Position numbers and translations under genes: made by a program. From contig JAUCBJ010005134.1 in the NCBI GenBank assembly GCA_032718475.1, positions 1-37,500 on the forward strand: 37,500 bases of DNA, given 5' to 3'. Below are positions 20,167 to 29,709 of the stretch, piece by piece. Numbering within the stretch: the first letter of the stretch is position 1; each line of letters begins with the position of its first letter. The stretch comes from Nemertoderma westbladi. Its lineage: Eukaryota; Xenacoelomorpha; Nemertodermatida; Nemertodermatidae. The notes beneath the pieces are model-generated. The model made no database searches, was not told the origin of the DNA, and was given only the letters and a program-made list of their open reading frames with translations.

Positions 20167-20873
20167 TATCCCGTGTTCTCCACCAATCCCAACCCCTCTG
20201 GCCCCGTCATAGCCATATAGACTACTTGCATGTCCAGGAGATTGGAGGTGTCCGGTGCAATGATCCTATCCGCTTCGTCGCGGATCGCTGATCCCACCTT
20301 AACTGTAGTTTTCTGCCTCACTAGGTCCTGCACCGCCTTCGGCAACCGGTTCAACTTCGGCCCGCTCTTCGTTCCGTAGGTCCCCAGGTCAAATAGAAAG
20401 ATATCTCCATTTGGCGCTGCCAATTGCAGTAGTATGGTTCTAGCCGATCCCACTGACCATCTTCTCGAGCCCTCGTCATCCTCCACAGTCCCTTCATCGT
20501 CTAGGACCATGTACCCACCCCTCTCTACGGAATCTACAAACCTCCTCCACTCCTTCCTTGGTGGTTCCCTCGGATACTTCGGTATCCCGAACTTCGCCTC
20601 ATCTCCCTTTACTACGTAGCGAAAATTCTCGAGGATCGCATTGTCCAACGACGGCGTCCCGTAGGTCCCACCCAGTTGTCGCTCGTGCATCTCCTTAAAC
20701 TGGTCCTGTAGCGCATGCGCTCTGTGACCCCTCGATAGCAGTTTGTAGTATCCTTTCGTCTTCTCCTCCGGATGCCTCTGCGTGAAGTCCACTATTAACT
20801 CCTTCCCAGTCTTCTCCACTTTCCTTTCTTTACCAACCTCTCCGCCATTACGAACTTTCCCGCGCTCACTCAA
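20064..20873 (-). CDS. Exonuclease-like ORF of the LTR element (DEDD family, tentative)
   Basis: A 269-codon ORF with its own ATG. Residues 1-115 are basic and unassigned. From 118 the order of features follows RNase D/WRN-type 3'-5' exonucleases: a hydrophobic strand ending in an acidic pair (YMVLDDEGT, D125/E127 as D-x-E), LLQLAAPNGDIFLFDLG (the usual second and third strands), then KVGSAIRDEADRI (K192-V193-G194, D199; compare KxGxxxxxDxxxL) and LLDMQ (D214). Past about residue 235 the family-like sequence seems to continue in the frame of the downstream ORF (LPQANGHWGKF, 20166 onward), implying a frameshift. A clear Y-x3-D third motif was not found. In an active enzyme the acidic residues would hold two metal ions. 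Assignment is by pattern only; a degenerate RNase H-like fold of another family is possible. Confidence 0.5.
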   Translation of the reverse strand: MSERGKVRNGGEVGKERKVEKTGKELIVDFTQRHPEEKTKGYYKLLSRGHRAHALQDQFKEMHERQLGGTYGTPSLDNAILENFRYVVKGDEAKFGIPKYPREPPRKEWRRFVDSVERGGYMVLDDEGTVEDDEGSRRWSVGSARTILLQLAAPNGDIFLFDLGTYGTKSGPKLNRLPKAVQDLVRQKTTVKVGSAIRDEADRIIAPDTSNLLDMQVVYMAMTGPEGLGLVENTGYCGAVGQLRGLICHKPMDTGASSGRNTERNLQTR

Positions 20874-21320
20874 TTGGCCTTACAAAGGCTCAATTTAAGT
20901 TAGGGCCATTAAACAAGGTGTTATTAGTCTCGTTCAGTGATAGCCTACGTTCTACATTATGCTTTTCTTGGTATTTTTGTACAAATATACCCCCAAAATG
21001 CCAATTTCCACTAATTTATGAAATTTTGTCCGTTACTTTAATTATGATTCCAGAATTTCCTCCCCCCAGTTGCTATAATTTATTAATTTTCTAATTTCGG
21101 TATTATTTATATTCCCCTTCCCTGTGCTATTAATAACTGTCACCGGATTACTTACTTAAGTAATCCCTCTACTTGTGTACAGAGAAGACTAGCTATAATT
21201 TTCTCATTACTGCGCTAGCTTCCTACCAGACAGTTTTCTGGCTCTGTAACAATTGCCTATATCTACACTACGGGCTGTGCGGTGCAGTAGTCTGTTTCGT
21301 GCGGCCTACACGGTCTATCC
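20874..21320. other. Non-coding spacer of the LTR element
   Basis: AT-rich, no frame of interest. On the minus strand it precedes the ATG of the exonuclease-like ORF and could act as its leader. Confidence 0.5.
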
Positions 21321-21349
21321 TGCTGTACCCACATGCCCCCCTCTTCCCT

Positions 21350-21716
21350 CCGTGGCGCCCTCAGTGCCCACAAGCTAGACGGTACTATGTACCCTACTAC
21401 TCCGGTATGTGTACATACCCCCCAATTCCTCACGTAGTGCCCTCAGTGCCCACAAGTTCTACGGTACTATGTACCCTACTACTACGGTATGCATACATAC
21501 CCCCCAATTCCTCACGTGGCGCCCTCAGTGCCCACAGGTTCTACGGTACTATGTACCCTACTACTACGGCATGCGTACATACCCCCCAATTCCTCACATG
21601 GCGCCCTCAGTGCCCACAGGTTCTACGGTACTGTGTACCCCAATACTATGGTATTCATACATACCCCCAATTCCTCATGTGGCGCCCTCAGTGCCCACAG
21701 GTTCTACGGTACTTAA
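21350..21716. repeat. 82-bp minisatellite within the LTR element
   Basis: Four and a half to five copies with GCCCTCAGTGCCCACA recurring at steps of 82, 82, 82 and 81 bp, each followed by TACGGTACTATGTACCC and CATACCCCCCAATTCC. Apparent ORFs across it (122-182 codons) come from the repeat. Confidence 0.93.
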
Positions 21717-21840
21717 ATTAGGTACATTGGTACATTATTGTACCCTTCTGACGTACATAATTCTAACTACCTACTAATATCTACTATCTACATTACTAAG
21801 TGTTTATTTTATTATTTTGCTTATTATTTTTGTTTTTATG

Positions 21841-21947
21841 TGTGGGAAGGGCGTCTCGCCCTCATTCCCACACCCCTCAGTCCAATATATTGGACGACTA
21901 AACTTTGCCTATTGGAAGGTTCTTAAGGGGACCCTTCCAATAGGCAA
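21841..21947. other. Cluster of three perfect hairpins
   Basis: In order: a two-part stem at 21841-21872 (TGTGGGA and AGGGCG with their complements around TCT); a 16-bp perfect palindrome at 21880-21895 (GTCCAATATATTGGAC); and a 15-bp perfect stem, 21905-21919 with 21933-21947 (TTGCCTATTGGAAGG), loop 13 nt. They would fold in either strand's RNA. Confidence 0.85.
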
Positions 21948-22150
21948 CACTTTCCTACCGCCCTCCTGTAGGTCTTCCTATCTTTGGCCCCTATCATTCC
22001 TCCGATCTTCACTTCTACGGATCTAATTCACCCATCTTCGCCCCCCCCCCCCCCCCCCCTCAGTCCAACTTATTGGACGACTCAACAACCTAAAGGCGAT
22101 TCTTCCAGCAGGCAACTCTCCCACTGCCCCCCTGTAGGTTCTCTTTTTCT
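21876..22150. repeat. Duplicated hairpin segment
   Basis: The segment from CCTCAGTCCAATATATTGG (21876) to CTCCTGTAGGTCTTC (21975) recurs in diverged form from CCTCAGTCCAACTTATTGG (22060) to CCCCTGTAGGTTCTC (22143), separated by a C19 tract (22041-22059). The copy has lost most of the 15-bp stem. Confidence 0.7.
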
Positions 22151-22516
22151 TCGCCCCACTCTCTCTGTCAATTCCAACTCTCCTGGAATTGACCTTCCCT
22201 TCTCCTCCATCCTTAAATCGGATCTTTCCGTCATCTCACTGATCTCCTTGTAGTCCCCTGGCAGCAAAATGCCATCCTCCATCTTGTTGTCACTTGGCGG
22301 TAGAATGCCGTCCTTCATGTCATCCTCACTGGTATATGCCACCTCTACTTGCCTCCCCCTCATGTGCGCCGGCGTTAAAGCAACCGATGACCCCCAGTCA
22401 TCCTTCGGTACGCATGATAGCTTACCATCTAATGCTCCCTCGCACTCTGCCAGCCCCGTATGCGTGTACAACACGTCTCCTCCAACTTTCCTGCCTCCTT
22501 TGTCACGCTTCATCAT
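22082..22516 (-). CDS. Acidic ORF of the LTR element, unknown function
   Basis: A 144-codon open frame in element sense. It contains a near-tandem repeat (DGILPPSDNKMEDGILLPGD) and overlaps a perfect 10-bp hairpin (22167-22176 with 22184-22193, GTCAATTCCA). No domain recognised. It lies where BEL/Pao elements would carry reverse transcriptase, but has none of the RT motifs. It may be non-coding. Confidence 0.3.
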   Translation of the reverse strand: MMKRDKGGRKVGGDVLYTHTGLAECEGALDGKLSCVPKDDWGSSVALTPAHMRGRQVEVAYTSEDDMKDGILPPSDNKMEDGILLPGDYKEISEMTERSDLRMEEKGRSIPGELELTERVGRRKREPTGGQWESCLLEESPLGC

Positions 22517-22784
22517 CGGTTCTCCATCCTTGGTCTAATCTTCCCACATCCTCTCCCTTTCCACCTTGTCTTCTTACTCGACCTCTTCCCCATCGGTATG
22601 CTTCTCAACTGGACCGGCATCTGCTCCAGACATCTCTCCAGATATCTTGCCATCTACTCTTCTCCGTCCTCATACCGATACTCCTCAGGAACATCTATGT
22701 TCCATCCCATCTCCTCTAGGTCCTCTGCGTCGAACCCATTCTCCTCTGCCCACTCTCTTGCTGTTACTTCTCATCCTGACTCAT

Positions 22785-23630
22785 CTATCGGCGGTATTTC
22801 TCTGGACTTATCCTCCACCCTTTCACCACGCCCACTATGCGTGGTTCCCGATCTGACTCCTGGTGTCCTCCCCCGGGCTGCTTCTCATATGGGACCTCCC
22901 CATTGCCCGTCTTTGGTTTCTCCTCTATGTCCTCAACAGTACCAGTCAGCATGCACCCTGATGTCTTGGACACACCAAACGGTGTCCTCGTCTTAATTGG
23001 GCCAGTGAGCATCCATCCAAATGGCGTGGGAATGGCCATCAGGTCTTGCTCCCTGTCATCGCCGAAAATGGTCTATAGTCTCTCGTGGGCTGTCGGGCAA
23101 TCCATGCCGACTATGAGAGATACTTTCGGGACATCCAGCTCGGGCACCGAGAAATCGATGTTGTCCAGGTACCGGTATTGCTTGACCTCGATCTTCGTGG
23201 GTCGCCTAGCGTTAATATTAATCGATTCTATTATTCGGATGGGTTCGATGGTAGCCCCATAGTCGCACCCTGGTGTTGTCGCTGATATCTCGCAACGCCC
23301 CGTTCTCATTCTCATGACCTCGTCCTTATTGGAGATAGTAGTTACCGCCATCTTGCTTGGCCTCGTCCGTAACCCTATCCTTTCGGCCACCCAACTCTCC
23401 ATTAGCATGACTGCTGCTCTGCTATCGACCAACATTAGTGTCGTAACCGATAGCCCGTTCTCTCCTATTATTCTCACTGGTACTACTCCGAGTAGTACCG
23501 TCCTCTTCCTCCTTGCTCCCATCGTGCTCGTTGCCATGGTTTGGCCTCCAGTCTCATCAGTCTCGGCATATTTTATCGGTGGTTCCTGACATTCATCCTT
23601 CCAGTGTGGGGCGAGACACGTAGTCGGCGA
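22785..23630 (-). pseudogene. BEL/Pao-like aspartic protease region (active site altered)
   Basis: Open frame 23537-23073 (154 codons, with sequence upstream in frame from about 23630 reading TTCLAPHWKDEC, a zinc-knuckle-like end) gives LMLVDSRAAVMLM, the position of the aspartic protease D-S/T-G triad, and later LIVGMDCP, matching the second hydrophobic strand plus I-G-x-D seen in BEL/Pao proteases. Just downstream, in another open stretch (23039-22785), AIPTPFGWMLTG matches the T-x-x-GW-x-x-x-G segment that follows the protease in BEL/Pao polyproteins. The triad reads DSR instead of DSG, which should abolish cleavage. A stop lies between the two parts. Family assignment rests on these three motifs in order. 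Confidence 0.65.
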
Positions 23631-24186
23631 GCCTTGGCATACGGTTCATATAGGGCAAATGGGGCATGTCCGTCTGTCTGTCTGTCTGGTAAATGTTTGA
23701 ACGCGAATTTCTCGGCATCGCTGGTTCGGAATTGAACCAAACTTAGTAGGTAAGTAGTAGAGAGAAAGTTTAGAAAGTTTGTAAAGTTTGGTGAAAAATC
23801 ATGCAGTCTGACGTCAGCTACGACAGATTATGTGGTTTTTAGAAAATGTTAAATTTCTCGGGAAGGCCTCATTTTCCTGAGCTGAAATTTTGGTGGCCGG
23901 TAGAGAATCATGAAGTCTATCTTTTACGAAATTGAAAAGTTAAGACATTTAATTGGGGATCCGCTAGAGACTCAGAAGTAATGACATAGGCCTACCGGTA
24001 CGGTACTGCTGTACAGTGCTGCACTGGTAAGTACGAAATTGCAGAATAACAATTTGACACCACCTAGCGGATTAACATATGATTGTATATCGAATGAATA
24101 CATTTATAGCATGGGATATGGGGTCCAAACTAGACATGCCCCATTTGCTCTATATGAACCGTATGCCAAGGCTTGCCGACTACGTG
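23617..24186. mobile_element. Foldback insertion with 54-bp inverted repeats
   Basis: 23617-23670 and 24133-24186 are inverted copies differing at about two positions; both contain GCCTTGGCATACGGTTCATA in one orientation. Between them is about 460 bp with a TCTG run and the dispersed repeat also seen near 5050 (ACCAAACTTAGTA, GTTTGGTGAAAAATCAT). It separates the Gag-like part from the zinc-knuckle end and protease, so it very likely inserted into the coding region. A target duplication was not resolved. Confidence 0.75.
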
Positions 24187-24225
24187 CTGCGCAAAGTCCC
24201 CACGAACGTGTCCTCCTACCGCAAA

Positions 24226-25654
24226 TCAATGACATAGCCCATTCTTATCAGCGTAGGCTATCCTATCTTGTTTGAGTAACGCCTGCCAATGCTTACTGTC
24301 CATGGTCTTATGGGTTCCATCTCTATGCAATTGACATTTGTAGTTGGGGTTGTAGCGTTCCTTGTATAGCCCTTCACGTATCGCGCGTAGATTCATATCT
24401 ACCGGTTTAGTGTTTTGGTTATTTGGACTCGGCCTACTGGGGGTATTGGGTTTGTATTTGTTTGTGTTGTTATTTTGTTTCTGTCCCTGCTACGGTGTGG
24501 CCCTACTCCCAGCTGGTATTGCATTAACCCCCTCAACCGGGTATGCATATCGTCCCGCAAGCGTTTGCCCACCCTCTCTCTTTCTCTATCCTCCCTCATA
24601 CTCTGGTCGGCCAATTCTGCCTCCCTCGCCTCCCGCTCTCTACGCTCGTTTTCCACTCTCGCCTCCGGCTCCTTACGCTCATTCATCTCTCTCTCTTCCC
24701 GCTCCCTATAGTTTCTCACCACCCTCTCGGCCCTCTCTTTACACTCTCTCGCTAATTCTCTCTCCCTCTCTAGCAACGCGGTTCCCTCGTCCAGCTGCCT
24801 TTCTAGTTCCTTTTGGTCCAGCACAACAATGTCTAGTTGACACGCCAGATCTATCTCTAACACCCGTCTTGCTTTCGCGGAGGATGTAGTGGACTTTTCG
24901 GTTGCGACTGACTCCCGTCGCCTGTCTGTCCTGCTAATTTTCCCCCATTTGCTGGGGTTTCTACTAACCGACGACACCGAATCCTCGGGGTTAACCTCGG
25001 ATTCGCCGTTTTGCGGGTCCACCCATCCCACTAACTTAATCCCCTCGCATCCACTAAGTAAGACCCTACGTACACTACGTCCACCTCCATTACCCCGGAT
25101 CGCCACAATTCAAACAGTTCTGTGGCGACCCCCCTCGCCCTCTCATTCGCCAGTTCCCACTGTCCAAATCGGACTAAATAGCGGAAGTGTTTATTGCACT
25201 CACCTAGCCTCTGCTATAGTTTAGGCAGGTCTACCTTTCTCCCTTCCTTAGCGTCCTTTAACATCCTCTTCGCGGTGTTGTACGCCCGTCGCAGGCGATC
25301 ACTCGTCCCGACGTCCTCCTCGTTGACTCTACCTTCCCTCCTTGTCCGGCGTTGTACCATCGACCCCACCGTCGCCATTCCGGTGGGCCATTCGCTGCCC
25401 TTGGCCTGTGGTTGGCCAGCGACTTCGGTACTTCGACCGTTGTTGTCACCTCGCGTCGACTCCTCATTTTTCCCTCCGCGTCGTCGGCCGCCCTCAGCTT
25501 GGGTATCCGGATCGTCCCTCGCTGGGGAATCCGGGGTGGCGGGCTGGTATCGTCTCGTCGCAGCCTCTCGGATCGTTTGGTCAGTGTCATCCGGGGTCCG
25601 CGGCGGCGTTCTTTCTCCCTCCAAGATCTGGGGCGCATCTCGTTGCTCGCTCAT
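24226..25654 (-). pseudogene. Gag-like region of the LTR element (broken)
   Basis: Starts at ATG 25654, 65 bp inside the 5' LTR boundary, with a 146-codon basic, Pro/Arg-rich stretch ending at a single TAG (25214-25216). The same frame continues past the stop (NKHFRYLVRFGQWELANERA) to about 25045, then a frameshift leads into a strongly charged coiled-coil segment (rich in REREAREAE-type repeats, 24500-24800) ending at 24399. A further shifted piece (24396-24226, 56 codons, with YNPNYKCQLHRDG and KHWQALLK) ends at the foldback insertion. Length and position suit a Gag protein; no capsid domain was recognised. Confidence 0.6.
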
Positions 25655-25718
25655 GTTTCTCTCGGGTTGTGATCACAGTTTGTCTTAGTTGTTAGTTGCC
25701 TGATGGTTGGTTTTTGAC

Positions 25719-26367
25719 TGTGACGGGAGTGATGCAGTTCAACTCCCGACCGGTATAGATCGTACGCGTCGCTTTGTCGCTGGGCTGCTGGACTGAACTG
25801 GATAATATCTTTGGCTGAGGCCAATGGAAAACAATGTAGTTCGTTTCTCAGTATTAATGATCACAGCGATAATAGCACAGTCAGACTGATAATTATGAGA
25901 TATTATATAACAGTATACTAACAGCAACAATATAAATGACGCCGGTCAAAAACTATGCCGGTTTGCAACCGTGAGGAAATCAACTGACCGGTAATCAGTA
26001 ATTAAAATGATTATATAACTGACACATATTGGTTTCAGCCCTACTGCTGTGTGGACTCTGGTACCCAATGGATGCGTTCCTATCCTCCCAATTTACTTCC
26101 TTGCCAGCTATTGGATTAACTATTAATTCTCGCCTCGCCACTCCCTCTTGGTGTTACCCCCTGCTGCTAGCCTCACTAGCTAGTTTGTCCCTCTGAGGTG
26201 GTTTGACCTCTCTCTGTGGCTTATGGCGTGTATCCCCCCCCCCCCCCCCCCCCCCAGTTGGTTATGAGGCGAGATTATTATTGGTAATCTCGCATCGCCA
26301 ACTATATTGGTAAAATGCCACTAGTCCCATTTTCGGTGGGTGATGTAGGGAATTGAATCCGCTTACA
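25719..26367 (-). repeat. 5' LTR (minus-strand sense)
   Basis: 649 bp, nearly identical to 16945-17596; differences include scattered substitutions and the length of the C tract (26234-26255, 22 C). Directly inside the LTR the minus strand reads GTCAAAAACCAACCATCAGG; no TGG-starting tRNA primer-binding site is visible there. Confidence 0.95.
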
Positions 26368-26372
26368 AAAGC
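26368..26372. repeat. LTR element target duplication, right (AAAGC)
   Basis: Exact copy of 16940-16944. Confidence 0.85.
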
Positions 26373-27080
26373 ATTAAAACCCTTAAGACAAATTCGATTA
26401 TTAGGTTTTAAAAATATAAATCAAATCTCCCCCTATCATACTAAACAACAATTCTGGCTCCTGATTTGTTGTTTCCAATTTTATATCAACGTTTCCCGGG
26501 TTTACTCTATTTATAATAGTAAAATGTTTTAAAAAAATTAAAAAAAAAATTATCATGCGGTCTATGCAAAACTGGCATATAGGTGATTTTAAAACGATAA
26601 ATATCTCAGTTATACGTGAGAACATGGACTTCTAAGTGTGTTAATCGGATTCAGAATACATTTTAACATAATAAATGCAGAAATCACCATTTTGGCCAAA
26701 ATAGCATATAGGTGGTTTCAAAATGAAAGGGACGATTCATATTTATATCGACTATTTTTCTACTGTATAACATTTTGTACTTTAACTAATTCCAACACAA
26801 AATATATTTGGCCTTAAAACTAGGGACATTGAGTATTATACAGACCCGGTGTATACGACCCGATATCCCCAGTTTTATACTGTTTTTTATACTACTCAAC
26901 CGATTTTAGTTCTGTTTGCAGAATTGTAGAGGAATATTCTATGCAAAAATTGTGTTAAAAGAATTTTGAAATTTTGTTTCAAAAAAAGTTATGGCATTTT
27001 TTTGTAAAAAATTGCGAAATTTTGCGCCAGAACTTAGGAAGGACGGTGGAGGCCGGAGGCAAAGTAAGAAAGAAGCATAA
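26373..27080. other. AT-rich non-coding sequence
   Basis: Contains a partly repeated motif, GGCATATAGGTGATTTTAAAA (26573) and AGCATATAGGTGGTTTCAAAA (26703). No coding signal. Confidence 0.5.
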
Positions 27081-29709
27081 GCGGAATAACGTAATGGGAC
27101 ACCATCGCCCGTATTATGAGTATGGAGACTGTCTTGATTTAAGCCGTTGCAGACGTGGATTTTCTACCGAGTCCAGCGTCTGCCGATCGATGACGGAGAC
27201 TAGAGCCTGGTGGTCTACCACCAGAGTGTATGTTGGGAGGCCAAGGAGGTAGAGACGTCATTTTGTAGTTGCCCATACCACTCCGAGCAACTCCAGCTCC
27301 ACAGTGGCATACCTTGCCTCTGTTTCACTGATGAACCTTGAGCCACACTCTACCAGTCGCCAGTCATCGCCATGTCGTTGTAAAAGAGCATACTGGGCTC
27401 TTTTCCAGTGCTTCATCACCACGGCGGTTGAATTCATCGCTGCTAGATATTAGCCTCATTGTACTGCGCCGGTGTTTAAATCGCCCCCACGGTGTAATAA
27501 ATGTAGTTAGGGGCTGGGATTCCTCATCAAGGGGAACCTGCCAGTACCCTGAGGCAGCATCAAAGACGGTGAAGAATCACCGAAGTCTGCATCATACTGG
27601 GAGATGACTGCTAGAGGGTTGGGAGTAGGATAATATGGGCGGAGTACCTGATTATTGAGGTGACGGAGATCGACGCACAGTCGGAGGGTACCATTGGGCT
27701 TCCGAACCACTGCCATTGATTGGGTGTGCCCACTCAGTGGGTTCGGTAACATTGGCAAGTACACCACGTCGGACCAGGTCGTTCAATAATTCGTGAACTT
27801 CCTTCCGCAGAGGGAATGGAACTGGGCGGGCCCCATTGGCATGGAAAGGTACGGCCCCTTCCTTGACCTGTATGTGCATCGGAGGGCCAGTCATTGAGGA
27901 GAGTTTGTGTGAATATTCATCAAAAACGTCACTAAACTCATTGAGGATGAGTTTCTCCTGTTCTTTAACTAGAGCTGGTGGTATACTTAGGTGTCCACAA
28001 GTTACTTCATCATCCTGAGGAAGTTTGTTAATTTGACAGTGCCCGCTGGGAGAACCGCTGGGCTACCAGGTAAGGGGGAAACCGACTGTAGTTTCCATGG
28101 AAACTCTGGTCCGATGATCCTGAGCCTCTGAGTAACATCCTTGGAAAGGATGAGGCCTTTTACTTCATCTAGTATAAAGATTTCGGTGGGAATAGTTGTA
28201 CCCTCGAATGAAAGTTGTACTGGGAGGCGCCCAGTAACATGGAGTGGGAGCTCGTCTGCTGCAAGCAGGTTGGCACGCGGTGCAGGGGGCAGTTTACCTG
28301 CCACCTTCATCCATAGATAAAGTGCCTCCTCCGTGACAGAGGCCCCAGTATCAGGTAGGACCATGATGCATCCAAGGTGACATCCATTGCGAGAGTCTGT
28401 GAGTATGACCTGGATATATTCCAAGAAACAGATACCTGGTTCCGCATCGATACGGGAGATGCGTGTTTGAACTGTATGAAGTTTATTCTTTGGTTTACTT
28501 TTTCCCGAAGAGCAGCACACAGATCGAAAATGACCTGGTTTTCCACAACCACGACACGTAGAATCCTTGGCTGGGCAGTTGTCACGACCAACAGAATGAT
28601 CGCGGTTGTAATATTGGCAGTCCAAGAAGGTCGTTGATGTGCGATGTGGGCTACTTTGGCGTTTACCCCCTGAGAGGGGGGAACGTTGTTTAGACCGAGC
28701 GTGGGACTTCTCCTGCTTATAGGATGAAACCTTCCGGATCAGTTCTGTACCTCCAATGAGTGATTCATTTTTCTCACTCGCCTCCATTGATTGCAACACA
28801 GTTACACAGTGAGCCAAGGTGGGTTGCGGGAGGATCTTCAATAATTCGGTCCGAGTTTCAGAAGAGCGAATCCCAATGAGGATTTGAGTTACCAACTGCT
28901 GGTGTCGACAGTGTACACAGAGTTCGGCACTGTCTGCGAGTTCCTCAAGAGCAACACGAAAGGAATCGAATGATTCATTGGGACCCTGATGTCGTTTGTG
29001 GAACTTTATTGCATCCACAGCGAGACTATGTTTCGATCATAGATGAGTTTGGAAGGCATCAAGTATAGATTCGATGGTCGTATCAGGAGCGTCCCGGTTT
29101 ATGTTTTGTGTCACGCAAAGAGTTTGCTGGATGTCCTTTCCAAGTGCATCTATCAGCGCGTACACCTGATCCTTCTGTGGATACAACTCAACTTGGCGCT
29201 TGGTGGCGTTGGGCGTGGACACCCCATGCCTCCCGTCACTTACGGAATGCTTGGAAATCGATGTCATTGTCGATTTTCTCCACATCAGATACATCAATGA
29301 CTATGTGACGGAGTGGATGGTCCGGATGATGTGGTGGGATGGCAGGAACGGGAGCGGGTCCGTCAACACCACCAGGCCGGTGCGCATCCAGAAGTTGTGC
29401 AAAACGTGCCTCAGCAGCAGCCTGCTGCTGGGCAGCTGCAGTTTGTTGATGCATGGGTTGCTGTTGGAGAAGAGCGAAACGTTCCTCTGAGCACTCAAAA
29501 CGACCTTCCGAAATCCGCAGTTGCTGCATCAAGTCAACTTGGGCTGGTTCTGTGTCGTCTGAGGCATCATCTGGCTCTACTAGGAGAGGAGTAACGTTTG
29601 TTTCCCCATGTACCACTGGCCATGATTGGTCTAAGAATACCGGTCCGGTTGGATGAAGAAAATCCAGGTGTGGCCAATGCTGTACTGCAGTAGGCCTAAA
29701 TATGTTCAA
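27080..29709 (-). pseudogene. Truncated Ty3/Gypsy-type gag-pol
   Basis: Minus strand, 5' to 3'. Gag from about 29709 (Gln-rich coiled segment QQQPMHQQTAAAQQQAAAEA), a frameshift near 29250, an in-frame TGA at 29037-29039, then a 338-codon stretch (29018-28002) with the Gag core (FHKRHQGPNESFDSF), a CCHC-type knuckle (CRGCGKPGHFRSVC) and the protease triad (LPDTGAS). A frameshift near 28030 leads to the RT N-terminus (PFPLRKEVHELLNDLVRRGV), another near 27735 to RKPNGTLRLCVDLRHLN, and then FTVFDAASGYWQVPLDEES. RT then jumps straight to the RNase H region ([27 protein letters not shown]), so the part with the catalytic Y-x-D-D is deleted. A stop interrupts RNase H near 27256. No integrase or LTRs. 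Dead element. Confidence 0.92.

Larger units (their letters stand above)
16945..26367 (-). mobile_element. Complete-length, RT-less LTR retroelement, BEL/Pao-like
   Basis: A 9.4-kb element read on the minus strand. Near-identical LTRs (652 and 649 bp) start TGTGACGGGAG and end CCGCTTACA in plus orientation. A 5-bp duplication AAAGC flanks it. A polypurine tract sits beside the minus-strand 3' LTR. Coding order on the minus strand: Gag-like region, foldback insertion, aspartic protease with a BEL/Pao-like FGWMLTG follow-on, acidic ORF, structured non-coding region, exonuclease-like ORF, CCHC zinc-knuckle ORF. I could not find reverse transcriptase, RNase H or integrase in any frame. It was mobilised recently (LTRs differ by roughly a few percent by eye), presumably by proteins from a full-length relative, but its ORFs now carry several stops and frameshifts. 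Confidence 0.88.

Noticed and set aside
21173-21777. ORFs of 75-182 codons with Pro-Gln-Cys-Pro repeats
   Set aside because: Produced by the 82-bp minisatellite within the LTR element; wrong strand for the element.
22294-22996. Plus-strand Ser/Pro-rich ORFs
   Set aside because: Shadows of the minus-strand protease and acidic ORF region.
24362-25695. Plus-strand Leu/Ser-rich ORFs up to 175 codons
   Set aside because: Complement of the charged coiled-coil Gag-like frame.
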